A DNA stretch of 45,395 nt, taken from positions 1 through 45,395 of the forward strand of contig NZ_AVBF01000033.1 of assembly GCF_000770635.1 (NCBI RefSeq). The letters are read 5' to 3'. This document shows positions 9,113-16,476 of the stretch, one piece after another (positions within the stretch are counted from its first letter, which is position 1; every line of letters starts with the position of its first letter). This DNA comes from Pontibacillus yanchengensis Y32. Its GTDB lineage: Bacteria > Bacillota > Bacilli > Bacillales > BH030062. The translations under genes and the position numbers were made by a program. Under the pieces are notes generated by a model, which was given only the letters and a program-made list of their open reading frames with translations, did no database searches and was not told where the DNA came from.

Positions 9113-9132
9113 AACAGATTGGCCAATCTGTT
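9113..9132. repeat. Perfect 20-bp palindrome
   Basis: AACAGATTGGCCAATCTGTT equals its own reverse complement with no loop. It lies in gene-free DNA between two repeat copies. It could be a protein-binding site or a chance residue of an element. Confidence 0.5.
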
Positions 9133-9191
9133 AACATCATTATACTCAACCTGGCACTAACTACGATGGATCCGTTATCCTAAATACCGAT

Positions 9192-9314
9192 GGGCGGAGG
9201 GAAATGGTGAGACTCCTGCGGAAGAAGGGACAATGCGAGACCCCACAGAGAGGCGTAGCCGAACGAGGAGGCTTGCATGTTCCTCCGCGGAAAGCGAACC
9301 ATTTCACCGCAGCC
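9192..9314 (-). repeat. Hairpin-type intergenic repeat, copy 3 (inverted)
   Basis: The reverse complement carries the same ordered blocks as copy 2 (CGCTTTCCGCGG, GCCTCCT, GTTCGGC, GTGGGGTCT, GCAGGAGTCTC). Its terminal arms are GAAATGGT / ACCATTTC, unlike those of copies 1 and 2 but again perfectly self-complementary. Confidence 0.75.
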
Positions 9315-9403
9315 CCTTCCTTACAAACGTAACGGGTCCAGCCTCACCAGTTATTCAAGAGTATGGTGCTATTATGGATATCCACATAAATGTACACTAA
9401 CAT

Positions 9404-9442
9404 AAAAAAAGCCTGTCACTCTTCTACTATAGAGTGGCAGGC
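9404..9442 (-). terminator. Terminator of the SR1-like transcript
   Basis: Twelve-base arms (9411-9422 and 9431-9442) with a single G-U pair and an 8-nt loop, followed on the minus strand by seven U. It lies 14 nt beyond the SR1P stop codon. Confidence 0.9.
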
Positions 9443-9456
9443 TTTTCTATTTACAT

Positions 9457-9570
9457 CTATTCTAGTTCTTCGTCATTACAAGAAGTACATTTACCGTAAA
9501 GAGTTGATACCTTTTCATCTTCAAAATGATCAATAATTCCCTGACAGTCCTGACATACGATTGTACCCAT
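9457..9570 (-). CDS. sr1P: SR1P-like peptide (GapA-binding, 37 residues)
   Basis: A 37-residue peptide beginning MGTIVCQDCQGII and continuing HFEDEKVSTLYGKCTSC. It closely resembles SR1P, the GapA-binding peptide of B. subtilis (39 residues), with CxxC pairs at Cys6/Cys9 and Cys28/Cys31 that may form a small metal- or thiol-based knuckle. SR1P binds glyceraldehyde-3-phosphate dehydrogenase GapA and promotes its interaction with RNase J1; rnjA is also in this window. AAGGGAG lies about 10 nt before the ATG. The C-terminus ends in an acidic tail (NDEELE) rather than the basic one I recall for B. subtilis. Confidence 0.88.
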   Translation of the reverse strand: MGTIVCQDCQGIIDHFEDEKVSTLYGKCTSCNDEELE

Positions 9571-9598
9571 TGATAATTCAACTCCCTTTTCAGTATTA

Positions 9599-9613
9599 TT
9601 AAACCGCTTTCAA
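9599..9613 (-). promoter_or_regulatory. cre-like site in the SR1 leader
   Basis: On the minus strand TTGAAAGCGGTTTAA matches the CcpA cre consensus except for one position. It sits about 8-22 nt after the predicted transcription start, where CcpA binding would block transcription. CcpA control of SR1 is known in B. subtilis, although I recall its site there lies upstream. Confidence 0.5.
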
Positions 9614-9626
9614 AAGCTATACTTAT

Positions 9627-9655
9627 AGTATAATGTGACATACTAATATTTTCAA
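9627..9655 (-). promoter_or_regulatory. Sigma-A promoter of the SR1-like gene
   Basis: Minus strand TTGAAA (9650-9655), 17-bp spacer, TATACT (9627-9632). This is close to consensus with ideal spacing and would start RNA near 9620. Confidence 0.8.
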
Positions 9656-9676
9656 CCCTCTTTTTAGTATGTCACA
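9634..9676. promoter_or_regulatory. Paired CcpN-type operators at the SR1 promoter
   Basis: TGTGACATACT occurs at 9634-9644 on the plus strand and again inverted at 9666-9676. Flanking bases extend this to a 13-nt perfect inverted repeat. Each copy fits the CcpN consensus TRTGHYATAYW as I remember it. One site fills the promoter spacer and the other lies just upstream of the -35 box. CcpN represses sr1, gapB and pckA under glycolytic conditions in B. subtilis. Confidence 0.75.
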
Positions 9677-9781
9677 TTGTTTTTTGCAACTTTACTATCC
9701 TAATCATTTTGTCTTACATTACATGTTTCATGTAAGCTTTTCATAGACTACTAGTACAAGTTGTGGAAAGGGGATTCGAAG

Positions 9782-10198
9782 ATGTCTGAAAGTGCTTATA
9801 TAACCTTGGTTGACCAAAGTAAACATCAAACCATAACCTTAAAGGAAATAGAAGAAATTTTAGAGATGTATCAGCTTATATGCCAAAAAACTGGAGCTCA
9901 GCTTGGATGGGATTACCACTCTTCCTCCTTCCCATATAACGTTGAAGAAATCCAACTTGAAAACACTTCTTTTCTATTATTACGCGGTAATAACGAAAAA
10001 TATAGCTACATTTTAATGGGGGTACAAACCAATTTATCTAATGAAGATAAAAATTGTGTTATACAAATAACATTGCCTAATGGATACACTCAAGGAGATA
10101 AAAATAAAGCCATTGAATTTTCAAAGTATATTACTACTCAAGTCGAGGGAGAGCTTATATTGTTTAATAAGCGAAAGATGTACTTTTATAAACGCTGA
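9782..10198 (+). CDS. DUF1885 family protein
   Basis: A 138-residue soluble protein beginning MSESAYITLVDQS. The pattern of N-terminal SAYI.LV, central KTGAQLGWDY..SFPY, a YSYILMGV strand, and C-terminal GDKNKAIEF plus ELILFNKRKMYFY resembles the small DUF1885 family of Bacillaceae, recalled from memory. The ATG at 9782 is chosen because GGAAAGGGG lies 8 nt upstream; an in-frame TTG upstream falls ahead of that site. It is a single-gene unit ended by a strong terminator. No function is known. Confidence 0.7.
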   Translation: MSESAYITLVDQSKHQTITLKEIEEILEMYQLICQKTGAQLGWDYHSSSFPYNVEEIQLENTSFLLLRGNNEKYSYILMGVQTNLSNEDKNCVIQITLPNGYTQGDKNKAIEFSKYITTQVEGELILFNKRKMYFYKR

Positions 10199-10218
10199 TA
10201 ACATTTAGTCAGTACAGT

Positions 10219-10263
10219 AAAAAAACCCTGGAACTTTCACTTAGGAGTTCCAGGGTTTTTTTA
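10219..10263. terminator. Bidirectional terminator between DUF1885 gene and deacetylase gene
   Basis: Perfect 15-bp arms (10221-10235 and 10246-10260), A-run left and T-run right. It serves the convergent genes on both sides. Confidence 0.9.
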
Positions 10264-10317
10264 TTAGTTTATTTAGGGAGTAACAAAATTGAATTAGTGT
10301 GTGCGATTTTGTTTTTA

Positions 10318-11238
10318 TTAAGGTGTTTTAATTTCTTCAGGACGAACAAAGCTATAACCTTTGTCTCTAAGTCCTTTTACAATATCGTCTAACCCCTTTG
10401 CAGTCCATTCACGATCATGCATAAGTAAATTTGCGCCATTGTGGAGCAAATTGGTGTTAACCATAATATCTGCAATTGCTTCCTCTGTCATGTATTCTTG
10501 ATTCCAATCATAACCATACGTCCAATTCATGACTAGCATATCTTCATCTAGAGAAGTTTGTGTTGAATAATCTGTATTTGCGCCATGTGGAGCACGGAAA
10601 AATATTGGTCTTGTTCCTATAACTTCTTCAATTAGATCACTTAAAGGAAGAATCTGTGCTTTTTGTTCTTCTTTTGACAGGTTTCTTAGATTTTTATGAT
10701 CCATCGTATGGTTTCCAATAGCAAATCCCATCTCATGGATTTTCTTTACAGTATTTTTCTCTTCTTCCGTATCCATAAAATGACCGTTTACAAAAAAGAT
10801 GGCTGGTGCATCTAGCTCTTTTAAAGTTTTGGCCATGTCAAGTGCATGTTTATCTGGTGCATCGTCAATAGTAAGTAAAACTACTTTTTCTTCCGCGTCC
10901 CCTATTGGTTTAAGGTCCCAATTCTTTGTAAGTTCATACTTAGGTTCAACTGGCTCTTTACTCGTTTCCTCCTTTTCTTCTTCTATTTTCTCAGCTTTTG
11001 TTTCATTATCGTTATCTTCCTCGATAGATTCTTCATTGGAAGAAGCTTCTTCTGTTTGACCTTCATTGTCTTTGGGCTCTTCTGATTCTTGATTCGAAGA
11101 TGATGTATTATTATCTTGTGTACTTTCTTGTACCTTATTTTTGTCCTGATCCCCATTTGTATTACCACTTGTTGTTTGATTTTGACCACATGCGGTTAAA
11201 ACAAAGATAAGTATCAAGAGGCTGATTGTTTTTTTCAT
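10318..11238 (-). CDS. Lipoprotein polysaccharide deacetylase (NodB domain)
   Basis: A 306-residue extracytoplasmic lipoprotein. The signal peptide ends in lipobox LTAC with acylated Cys17. Residues 18-100 form a low-complexity linker rich in Glu, Ser, Asn and Gln, long enough to span the wall. The NodB deacetylase domain covers about 112-304: TIDDAPD at 123-129 (catalytic Asp125 and metal-ligand Asp126), NHTMDH at 176-181 (metal His177, His181), RAPHG at 215-219 and LLMHD near 271-275. The usual TFDDG is altered to TIDDA. The likely target is peptidoglycan or another wall polymer; the exact substrate is unknown. It is a monocistronic, accessory gene relative to B. subtilis pdhD-speA synteny. 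Confidence 0.88.
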   Translation of the reverse strand: MKKTISLLILIFVLTACGQNQTTSGNTNGDQDKNKVQESTQDNNTSSSNQESEEPKDNEGQTEEASSNEESIEEDNDNETKAEKIEEEKEETSKEPVEPKYELTKNWDLKPIGDAEEKVVLLTIDDAPDKHALDMAKTLKELDAPAIFFVNGHFMDTEEEKNTVKKIHEMGFAIGNHTMDHKNLRNLSKEEQKAQILPLSDLIEEVIGTRPIFFRAPHGANTDYSTQTSLDEDMLVMNWTYGYDWNQEYMTEEAIADIMVNTNLLHNGANLLMHDREWTAKGLDDIVKGLRDKGYSFVRPEEIKTP

Positions 11239-11409
11239 TAATATGACTCCCCCTATACTTTATATGTTGGTTTCTATTTCCATTATAATAAATTCCAACT
11301 CCTACTCCTATTGTTTTTTATTAATTTTATTTATTAAAATAAAGAATAGGTCTTTTTAACCTAATCTATATTACAATAGAATCGACAAACTTATAAAAAG
11401 GTGAGGATT

Positions 11410-12471
11410 ATGATTAATGCTTTAAAAAAATTAAACTTATTTGGAGGGCGAACTTTAAAAACAGGCGTTTCCGTATTTGTTACAGCATTTATATGTCTTT
11501 TATTCGATTTGCCTGTAATGTTTGCTGTAATTACTGCAATTGTAACAATTGAGAATACAGCAGCAGACTCCATTAAAAAAGCAATGGTGAGGTTTCCTGC
11601 TTCTGCTATAGGTGCATTATTAGCTGCCTCATTCTATGGATTGCTTGGTCAAAATGCTCTAACTTATGCATTAGCAGCTATGTTAACTATAGCGGTATGT
11701 CATAAATTAAAACTTGATGATGGCATCTTAGTAGCTACTCTAACAGCTATAGCTATGATCCCGGACTTTAATTCACATTATATAGTTTCCTTTTTCATGC
11801 GACTGGGAACAACATCGGTAGGTATCATTGTATCTTCCCTAGTAAACTTCTTTTTGCTTCCACCCGATTATTCGAAAATGATTTATCAAAACATAAAGAA
11901 TTTATTTGATGAGGCTGCTGACATATTGGAAGGATCATTGCCAAGATGCATGAATCAAGGTGGAGAACATGCTAGACAAATGCAAAGGGCCTATCGTCAA
12001 TTAACTTTTCAATTAGAAAAGACGTATCAGCTTTCTCAGTTTCAACGAGAGGAATGGAAATACCATCGACACTCTACAAAAGAAATGAAAGCATTCCAAT
12101 ATGCACAAAAGAAATTGAATATGCTACAACAAATTGCATATCATCTTGGAAACTTACAATACGTTCAATTAAAAGAAAATGCATTTACAAATGAAGAAAA
12201 AAAATTAATAAATAGTATCATTTCTTCTATGGCGGAAATATTAAGAACACCAAACCATGAAATAACTGATGATCACTTCCTACAAATTGAACAGTTAGAT
12301 AATGAGTTCTGGCATTGGAAGGAAGAGCACATTGAGCATCCAACAAAATATCGTCATCACTTCCCGCCACAAACGATTATCATTTATGAAATCTTATGTT
12401 TACATGATGTTCTAGAAGAGCTACAAGATGTTTCAAAAGACCGCTATCAGCTCATACAAATCCCATCTTGA
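11410..12471 (+). CDS. Aromatic acid exporter family membrane protein (YqjA/DUF939 type)
   Basis: A 353-residue protein. The first ~145 residues carry about five hydrophobic segments ending in the NFFLLPPDY boundary motif typical of the ArAE_1 (DUF939) family. The remainder is a soluble, helical, charged cytoplasmic domain of the type found at the C-terminus of that family. Members are annotated as aromatic acid exporters, but few have been tested, so the substrate is uncertain. The start is set at the ATG at 11410, with AGGTGA 5 nt upstream; the in-frame GTG at 11401 lies inside that ribosome binding site. Its stop codon overlaps the promoter of the BCCT gene. Confidence 0.8.
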   Translation: MINALKKLNLFGGRTLKTGVSVFVTAFICLLFDLPVMFAVITAIVTIENTAADSIKKAMVRFPASAIGALLAASFYGLLGQNALTYALAAMLTIAVCHKLKLDDGILVATLTAIAMIPDFNSHYIVSFFMRLGTTSVGIIVSSLVNFFLLPPDYSKMIYQNIKNLFDEAADILEGSLPRCMNQGGEHARQMQRAYRQLTFQLEKTYQLSQFQREEWKYHRHSTKEMKAFQYAQKKLNMLQQIAYHLGNLQYVQLKENAFTNEEKKLINSIISSMAEILRTPNHEITDDHFLQIEQLDNEFWHWKEEHIEHPTKYRHHFPPQTIIIYEILCLHDVLEELQDVSKDRYQLIQIPS

Positions 12472-12496
12472 GTTTGATAATACGTTTACGTATAAT
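12468..12496 (+). promoter_or_regulatory. Sigma-A promoter of the BCCT gene
   Basis: TTGAGT (12468-12473), 17-bp spacer, TATAAT (12491-12496). The -35 box overlaps the stop codon of the preceding gene. Three CGTAAAC heptamers surround the start region: inverted at 12484-12490, direct at 12517-12523 and 12530-12536. Confidence 0.65.
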
Positions 12497-12556
12497 AGGC
12501 GAAGTGGTTAAGAAATCGTAAACAATGGACGTAAACGGAAAGGAATGAATTTTTTA

Positions 12557-14104
12557 ATGAAAAATGTAACTAAAGTGTTTTTCATTTCTCTTGCCGTAGC
12601 CATCCTATTTATAATTTGGGGTGTTATACCAAAAGAGACATTACCCGAATACAATTTAGATGCTGTGACAAGCCGAGTTCAAGGATTTTTAGTTGAAAAA
12701 TTTGGCTGGTTTTATCTACTTTCAGCCACAGGCTTTTTACTATTTGCCTTATTCCTGATTTTTTCTAAGTACGGAAATATTAAATTAGGAAAAGACACAG
12801 ATGAGCCGGAATACCCTTATATAACGTGGTTCGCAATGCTATTCAGCGCAGGTATGGGTATTGGATTGATTTTTTGGGGAGCTGCAGAACCAATCTCCCA
12901 CTTTCATAATCCTCCTAATGCTGAGCCTGGTACTACAGCAGCAGCTAAAGAAGCTTTACAATATAGTTTTTTCCATTGGGGACTACACCCATGGGGAATT
13001 TATGCTGTTATCGCGTTGGCTTTAGCCTATTTCCAGTTTAGAAAACAAGCTCCAGGTCTAATTAGTTCTATTCTTACACCGCTTCTCGGAGAAAAGCGTA
13101 CAAGTGGTCCAATAGGAACACTTGTAGATTTTATTGCAGTATTTGCAACTATCTTTGGGGTAGCAACATCCCTTGGATTCGGTGCCAAGCAAATATCTGG
13201 TGGTGTATCGTTCATGATTGATGGTCTTAATGATACATTCACATTGCAACTATCCATTATCTTAATTGTTACCGTCCTATATATGGTTTCAGCTCAAACG
13301 GGATTAAATAAAGGGATCAAATACTTAAGTAACACAAACATTGTACTTGCTATAGGCTTAATGATATTCCTTTTATTCTCTGGGCCAACAAATTTTATAA
13401 TGGATCTATTCACCACAACATTTGGAGGCTACTTGCAAAACTTACCTTCTATGAGTTTCAAGTTAAGCCCATTTGAACAAAGCTCTTGGACTCAAAACTG
13501 GACTATTTTCTATTGGGCATGGTGGATTGCATGGGCACCATTCGTAGGTACATTCATTGCACGAGTATCAAAGGGACGTACAGTGCGTGAATTTATTCTT
13601 GGTGTATTACTAGTACCAACGATTTTTGGTGCACTATGGTTCTCCGTATTTGGTGGTACAGGTATGCATCAAGAGTATTTTTCAGATGCAAATTTACAAC
13701 AGTTGATTTCTGACCAAGGTGCAGAAGTAGCTCTATTCAGCGTGTTAGAACAAGTACCTTTAGGTAGCGTTATGTCGATTATAGCCATTCTGTTAATCAC
13801 TACTTTCTTTATTACATCTGCTGACTCAGCAACTTTTGTACTTGGAATGCAAACAACAAATGGAGACCTAGACCCTTCAAATCAAGTGAAATTTATCTGG
13901 GGAATAGTTCAGTCTTCAGCTGCTTCCATTCTCTTATGGCAAGGTGGTTTACAAGCCTTGCAAACAGCCGCAATTATTGCAGCTTTTCCTTTTACGATTA
14001 TAATGATTATGATGGTGTTCTCGCTTCTCAAAGCCTTTCAAGAGGAAGCCAGACGCTATCCATTAACAAGACAGAAACGCAAACCAAAAAGAGAAACAGA
14101 ATAG
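12557..14104 (+). CDS. BCCT family betaine/choline/carnitine transporter (OpuD-like)
   Basis: A 515-residue sodium-coupled transporter with 12 hydrophobic segments. BCCT hallmarks are FSAGMGIGLIFWGAAEPISH in TM2-TM3 (the glycine-rich Na+/substrate region) and the WWIAWAPFVGTFIARVSKGR signature around TM8 with its tryptophan box. This best fits glycine betaine uptake for osmoprotection, but choline or carnitine cannot be separated by eye. The ATG at 12557 is 12 nt from AAAGGA and is favoured over the ATG at 12545, which is only 1 nt away. The short basic C-terminal tail (RQKRKPKRE) resembles osmosensing tails of the family. It has its own promoter and terminator. Confidence 0.9.
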   Translation: MKNVTKVFFISLAVAILFIIWGVIPKETLPEYNLDAVTSRVQGFLVEKFGWFYLLSATGFLLFALFLIFSKYGNIKLGKDTDEPEYPYITWFAMLFSAGMGIGLIFWGAAEPISHFHNPPNAEPGTTAAAKEALQYSFFHWGLHPWGIYAVIALALAYFQFRKQAPGLISSILTPLLGEKRTSGPIGTLVDFIAVFATIFGVATSLGFGAKQISGGVSFMIDGLNDTFTLQLSIILIVTVLYMVSAQTGLNKGIKYLSNTNIVLAIGLMIFLLFSGPTNFIMDLFTTTFGGYLQNLPSMSFKLSPFEQSSWTQNWTIFYWAWWIAWAPFVGTFIARVSKGRTVREFILGVLLVPTIFGALWFSVFGGTGMHQEYFSDANLQQLISDQGAEVALFSVLEQVPLGSVMSIIAILLITTFFITSADSATFVLGMQTTNGDLDPSNQVKFIWGIVQSSAASILLWQGGLQALQTAAIIAAFPFTIIMIMMVFSLLKAFQEEARRYPLTRQKRKPKRETE

Positions 14105-14123
14105 AGTATTACGTACAAATACC

Positions 14124-14162
14124 AAAAAGCTCACCGCCTTATTTAAGGCGGTGAGCTTTTTT
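14124..14162. terminator. Terminator after the BCCT gene
   Basis: Long arms (about 16 bp, AAAAAGCTCACCGCCTT / AAGGCGGTGAGCTTTTTT) with a 4-nt loop and T-run. It also has an A-run on the left, so it can serve the opposing small gene. Confidence 0.9.
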
Positions 14163-14174
14163 AACTTATTTCAC

Positions 14175-14417
14175 CTATCCAATAATCCAAGAAAAAAGAA
14201 CATGCCCTCCTGAAACTACACCAAAACAAATCACACTATGCAATAAGATTGATCGCTTACTAAACTTAAGTCGCTTTAAATATGGAACCGTTAATACAAT
14301 CCATAAGATAACCAAAATTCCTTGAAAAGACCAATGATCTTTATTTGAAATGTGAACAACAAGTAAATAAAGACTCCAACTGATAATGAGTATATTATAT
14401 AGCAACACATATTTCAT
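14175..14417 (-). CDS. Small three-TM membrane protein, unknown
   Basis: An 80-residue protein starting MKYVLLYNILI, with hydrophobic segments at about 3-22, 30-46 and 57-77 and short charged loops (HISNKDH; KRLKFSKR). The start is set by GGGGAGAGG a few nt upstream of the ATG at 14415-14417; an in-frame ATG seven codons earlier overlaps that site. I do not recognise a family. It is monocistronic and lies convergent to the BCCT gene. Confidence 0.6.
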   Translation of the reverse strand: MKYVLLYNILIISWSLYLLVVHISNKDHWSFQGILVILWIVLTVPYLKRLKFSKRSILLHSVICFGVVSGGHVLFSWIIG

Positions 14418-14583
14418 ACGCCTCTCCCCTACCTTCATTGTAAGGACATGCTCTAATTCAGTATATGATGAAGAGGCAACAAGTATTTTTCAATTTTATA
14501 ACATTTGTATAACAAGCCTAATTTTTCCGTTTTTGTTTGATACAATGAGACAAAACAACAATATGTAGGTAGGTGAAGCACCC

Positions 14584-14967
14584 ATGCTAAAAGGATGGCT
14601 TCCATTAGTAATTATATTTGTACTAATGACTGGATCCTGTTCACCAAAAGAAGCTTCTACTTTAAATGTATATGAAATGAACCCAGCTGATTATAGTGTG
14701 TTCTTATACTCAGAAGAATCGAAAATTGAATTAGAAGAAAATTATATAGATGCAATATTAGAATTGAGATTATCTAATCCAGAAAAACTTGGAAATATAT
14801 CCTTAACGAAGAGTTCTATCTTCAGTAAGGAAACAAACCACCCTTCCATTTCTCATTATCCGGCTTTAGTGATACAGAAGAATGGACAAACATTAGCTAC
14901 TATGACGGGACAAAAAAGAAAAAATGACATATTCACTCTGCTGCAAGACACGATAACTTATAAGTAG
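14584..14967 (+). CDS. Small secreted lipoprotein next to pdhD
   Basis: A 127-residue protein with a hydrophobic signal sequence and a likely lipobox ending at Cys19 (LMTGSC), although the -3 residue is Thr rather than the usual Leu. The rest is a small soluble domain; the closing stretch HYPALVIQKNGQTLATMTG resembles the end of a thioredoxin-like fold but has no CxxC. AGGTGA lies 7 nt before the ATG. In B. subtilis a small peptidoglycan-associated lipoprotein gene (slp, about 124 codons) occupies the place next to pdhD, so this may be its counterpart. That is a positional inference. Confidence 0.65.
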   Translation: MLKGWLPLVIIFVLMTGSCSPKEASTLNVYEMNPADYSVFLYSEESKIELEENYIDAILELRLSNPEKLGNISLTKSSIFSKETNHPSISHYPALVIQKNGQTLATMTGQKRKNDIFTLLQDTITYK

Positions 14968-15019
14968 TTTTATAAATATGAGGAGCAATGAATGCTCAAA
15001 TAGATGTTCATTTACCCCT

Positions 15020-15060
15020 AAAAAATCCCTCCCATCCACAAAGGATGGGAGGGATTTTAT
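15020..15060. terminator. Bidirectional terminator between the lipoprotein gene and pdhD
   Basis: Perfect 16-bp arms (15022-15037 and 15043-15058) with a 5-nt loop, A-run left and T-run right. It ends the pdhABCD operon on the minus strand. Confidence 0.9.
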
Positions 15061-15065
15061 ATGCT

Positions 15066-16472
15066 TTACATAGAGTGAATTGGTTTTCCTAGAGCAACTT
15101 CAGCTGCTTCCATCGTAATCTCACCTAATGATGGGTGAGCATGAATCGTAAGAGCTAAGTCCTCAGCAGTCATACCTGATTCAATAGCCAAGCCTACTTC
15201 AGCAATCATATCACTAGCGTTTGCACCAGCAATTTGACCACCAATGATTAGGCCGTCTTCTTTGCGAGTAACAAGTTTTAAGAAGCCATCGTTTTCATTA
15301 AGCGATAAGGCACGACCATTAGCAGCAAATGGGAATTTAGCTGCGTTAACGTCGTATCCAGCTTCTTTCGCTTCAGCTTCAGTGTAACCAACACTTGCTA
15401 GTTCAGGCTCAGAGAATACAACAGCAGGGATGCCATGATAATCTATTTCAGAAGCATGTCCACTAATTGCTTCAGCAGCTACTTTACCTTCGTAAGAAGC
15501 TTTGTGAGCTAGTGGCGGTCCATCTACGATGTCTCCGATAGCATAGATATTATCAATGTTTGAACGGCACTGCTTATCAATTTTAATTAAGCCTTTATCG
15601 TCTAGTTCAATACCTACCTGCTCTAGACCAAGCTCGTCAGTATTAGGTTTACGTCCTACTGTAACAAGTACGTAGTCTGCATCAATTGTGTGTGTTTCAC
15701 CTTTTGCTTCGTACGTTACAGTAGCACCATTTTCACCTTCTTCAACGCCTTGAGCCATTGCATTCGTTACAACATTTACGTTCTTCTTTTTAAGCTTCTT
15801 CTTAACAAGTTGACGCATTTGTTTTTCGAAACCAAGTAGAATATCTTCTTGACCTTCTAGGATAGTAACTTCTGTACCGAAGTTTGCATAGGCAGTACCT
15901 AGCTCAGTACCAATGTAGCCACCACCTATTACTACCATTTTTTCTGGTATCTCTTCTAGCGCCAATGCTCCAGTAGAGCTGATTACACGATCAGAGTACT
16001 TGAAGTTAGGTAGCTCGATTGGACGAGAACCAGTCGCGATAATACAGTTATTAAACGTATAGGTTTGAGAGTTCTTCTCATCCATAATACGTACGGTGTT
16101 TTTGTCAACGAAGTAAACTTCACCTTTAACGATATCTACTTTATTACCTTTAAGTAGACCTTCAACACCACCTGTAAGCTTATCAACAACTTTCCCTTTC
16201 CATTCTTGAACCTTAGAGAAATCAACCGTAACGTTCTCAGATTTTATTCCCATTTCATCAGCACCATGAGCATGCTCATAGCGGTGACCTGCTTGGATTA
16301 ATGCTTTTGATGGAATACAACCAACGTTTAAGCATACACCACCAAGGTTTCCTTTGTCTGCAATTGCTACTTTTTGACCTTCTTGAGCTGCGCGGATAGC
16401 GGCAACATAGCCGCCAGGTCCAGCACCAACAACAAGAGTGTCTAATTCAATTGGAAAATCTCCTACTACCAT
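15066..16472 (-). CDS. pdhD: Dihydrolipoamide dehydrogenase (E3)
   Basis: A 468-residue flavoprotein that reoxidises the lipoyl groups of E2 with NAD+. The FAD-binding GAGPGG is at 16-21, the redox-active disulfide in [13 protein letters not shown] has Cys47 and Cys52, and a second Rossmann motif [13 protein letters not shown] at about 179-191 binds NAD. The C-terminal dimerisation domain carries the catalytic His-Glu pair in HAHPSLGE. It is last in pdhABCD, 4 nt after pdhC, followed by a strong terminator. E3 is shared with other 2-oxoacid dehydrogenases in related species. Confidence 0.97.
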   Translation of the reverse strand: MVVGDFPIELDTLVVGAGPGGYVAAIRAAQEGQKVAIADKGNLGGVCLNVGCIPSKALIQAGHRYEHAHGADEMGIKSENVTVDFSKVQEWKGKVVDKLTGGVEGLLKGNKVDIVKGEVYFVDKNTVRIMDEKNSQTYTFNNCIIATGSRPIELPNFKYSDRVISSTGALALEEIPEKMVVIGGGYIGTELGTAYANFGTEVTILEGQEDILLGFEKQMRQLVKKKLKKKNVNVVTNAMAQGVEEGENGATVTYEAKGETHTIDADYVLVTVGRKPNTDELGLEQVGIELDDKGLIKIDKQCRSNIDNIYAIGDIVDGPPLAHKASYEGKVAAEAISGHASEIDYHGIPAVVFSEPELASVGYTEAEAKEAGYDVNAAKFPFAANGRALSLNENDGFLKLVTRKEDGLIIGGQIAGANASDMIAEVGLAIESGMTAEDLALTIHAHPSLGEITMEAAEVALGKPIHSM

Positions 16473-16476
16473 ACGA

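Larger units (their letters stand above)
8344..9403. other. Gene-free repeat-rich kilobase between speA and the SR1-like gene
   Basis: No reading frame here has a ribosome binding site or family resemblance. The stretch holds three members of one hairpin-type repeat (8490-8601, 8841-8972, 9192-9314), one member of a second repeat (8642-8738, copied in inverse orientation near 41.3 kb) and a perfect 20-bp palindrome at 9113-9132. There is no clear terminator right after speA. Confidence 0.7.
9404..9620 (-). ncRNA. SR1-like dual-function RNA
   Basis: The predicted transcript runs from just below the -10 box (start near 9620) to the terminator at 9404, about 217 nt; B. subtilis SR1 is about 205 nt. 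It encodes the SR1P-like peptide and lies, as in B. subtilis, between pdhD and speA. In B. subtilis SR1 base-pairs with ahrC mRNA to block its translation and also serves as mRNA for SR1P. The RNA call is inferred from the promoter, terminator, peptide and synteny. The base-pairing role cannot be checked here because ahrC is not in the window. Confidence 0.8.
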
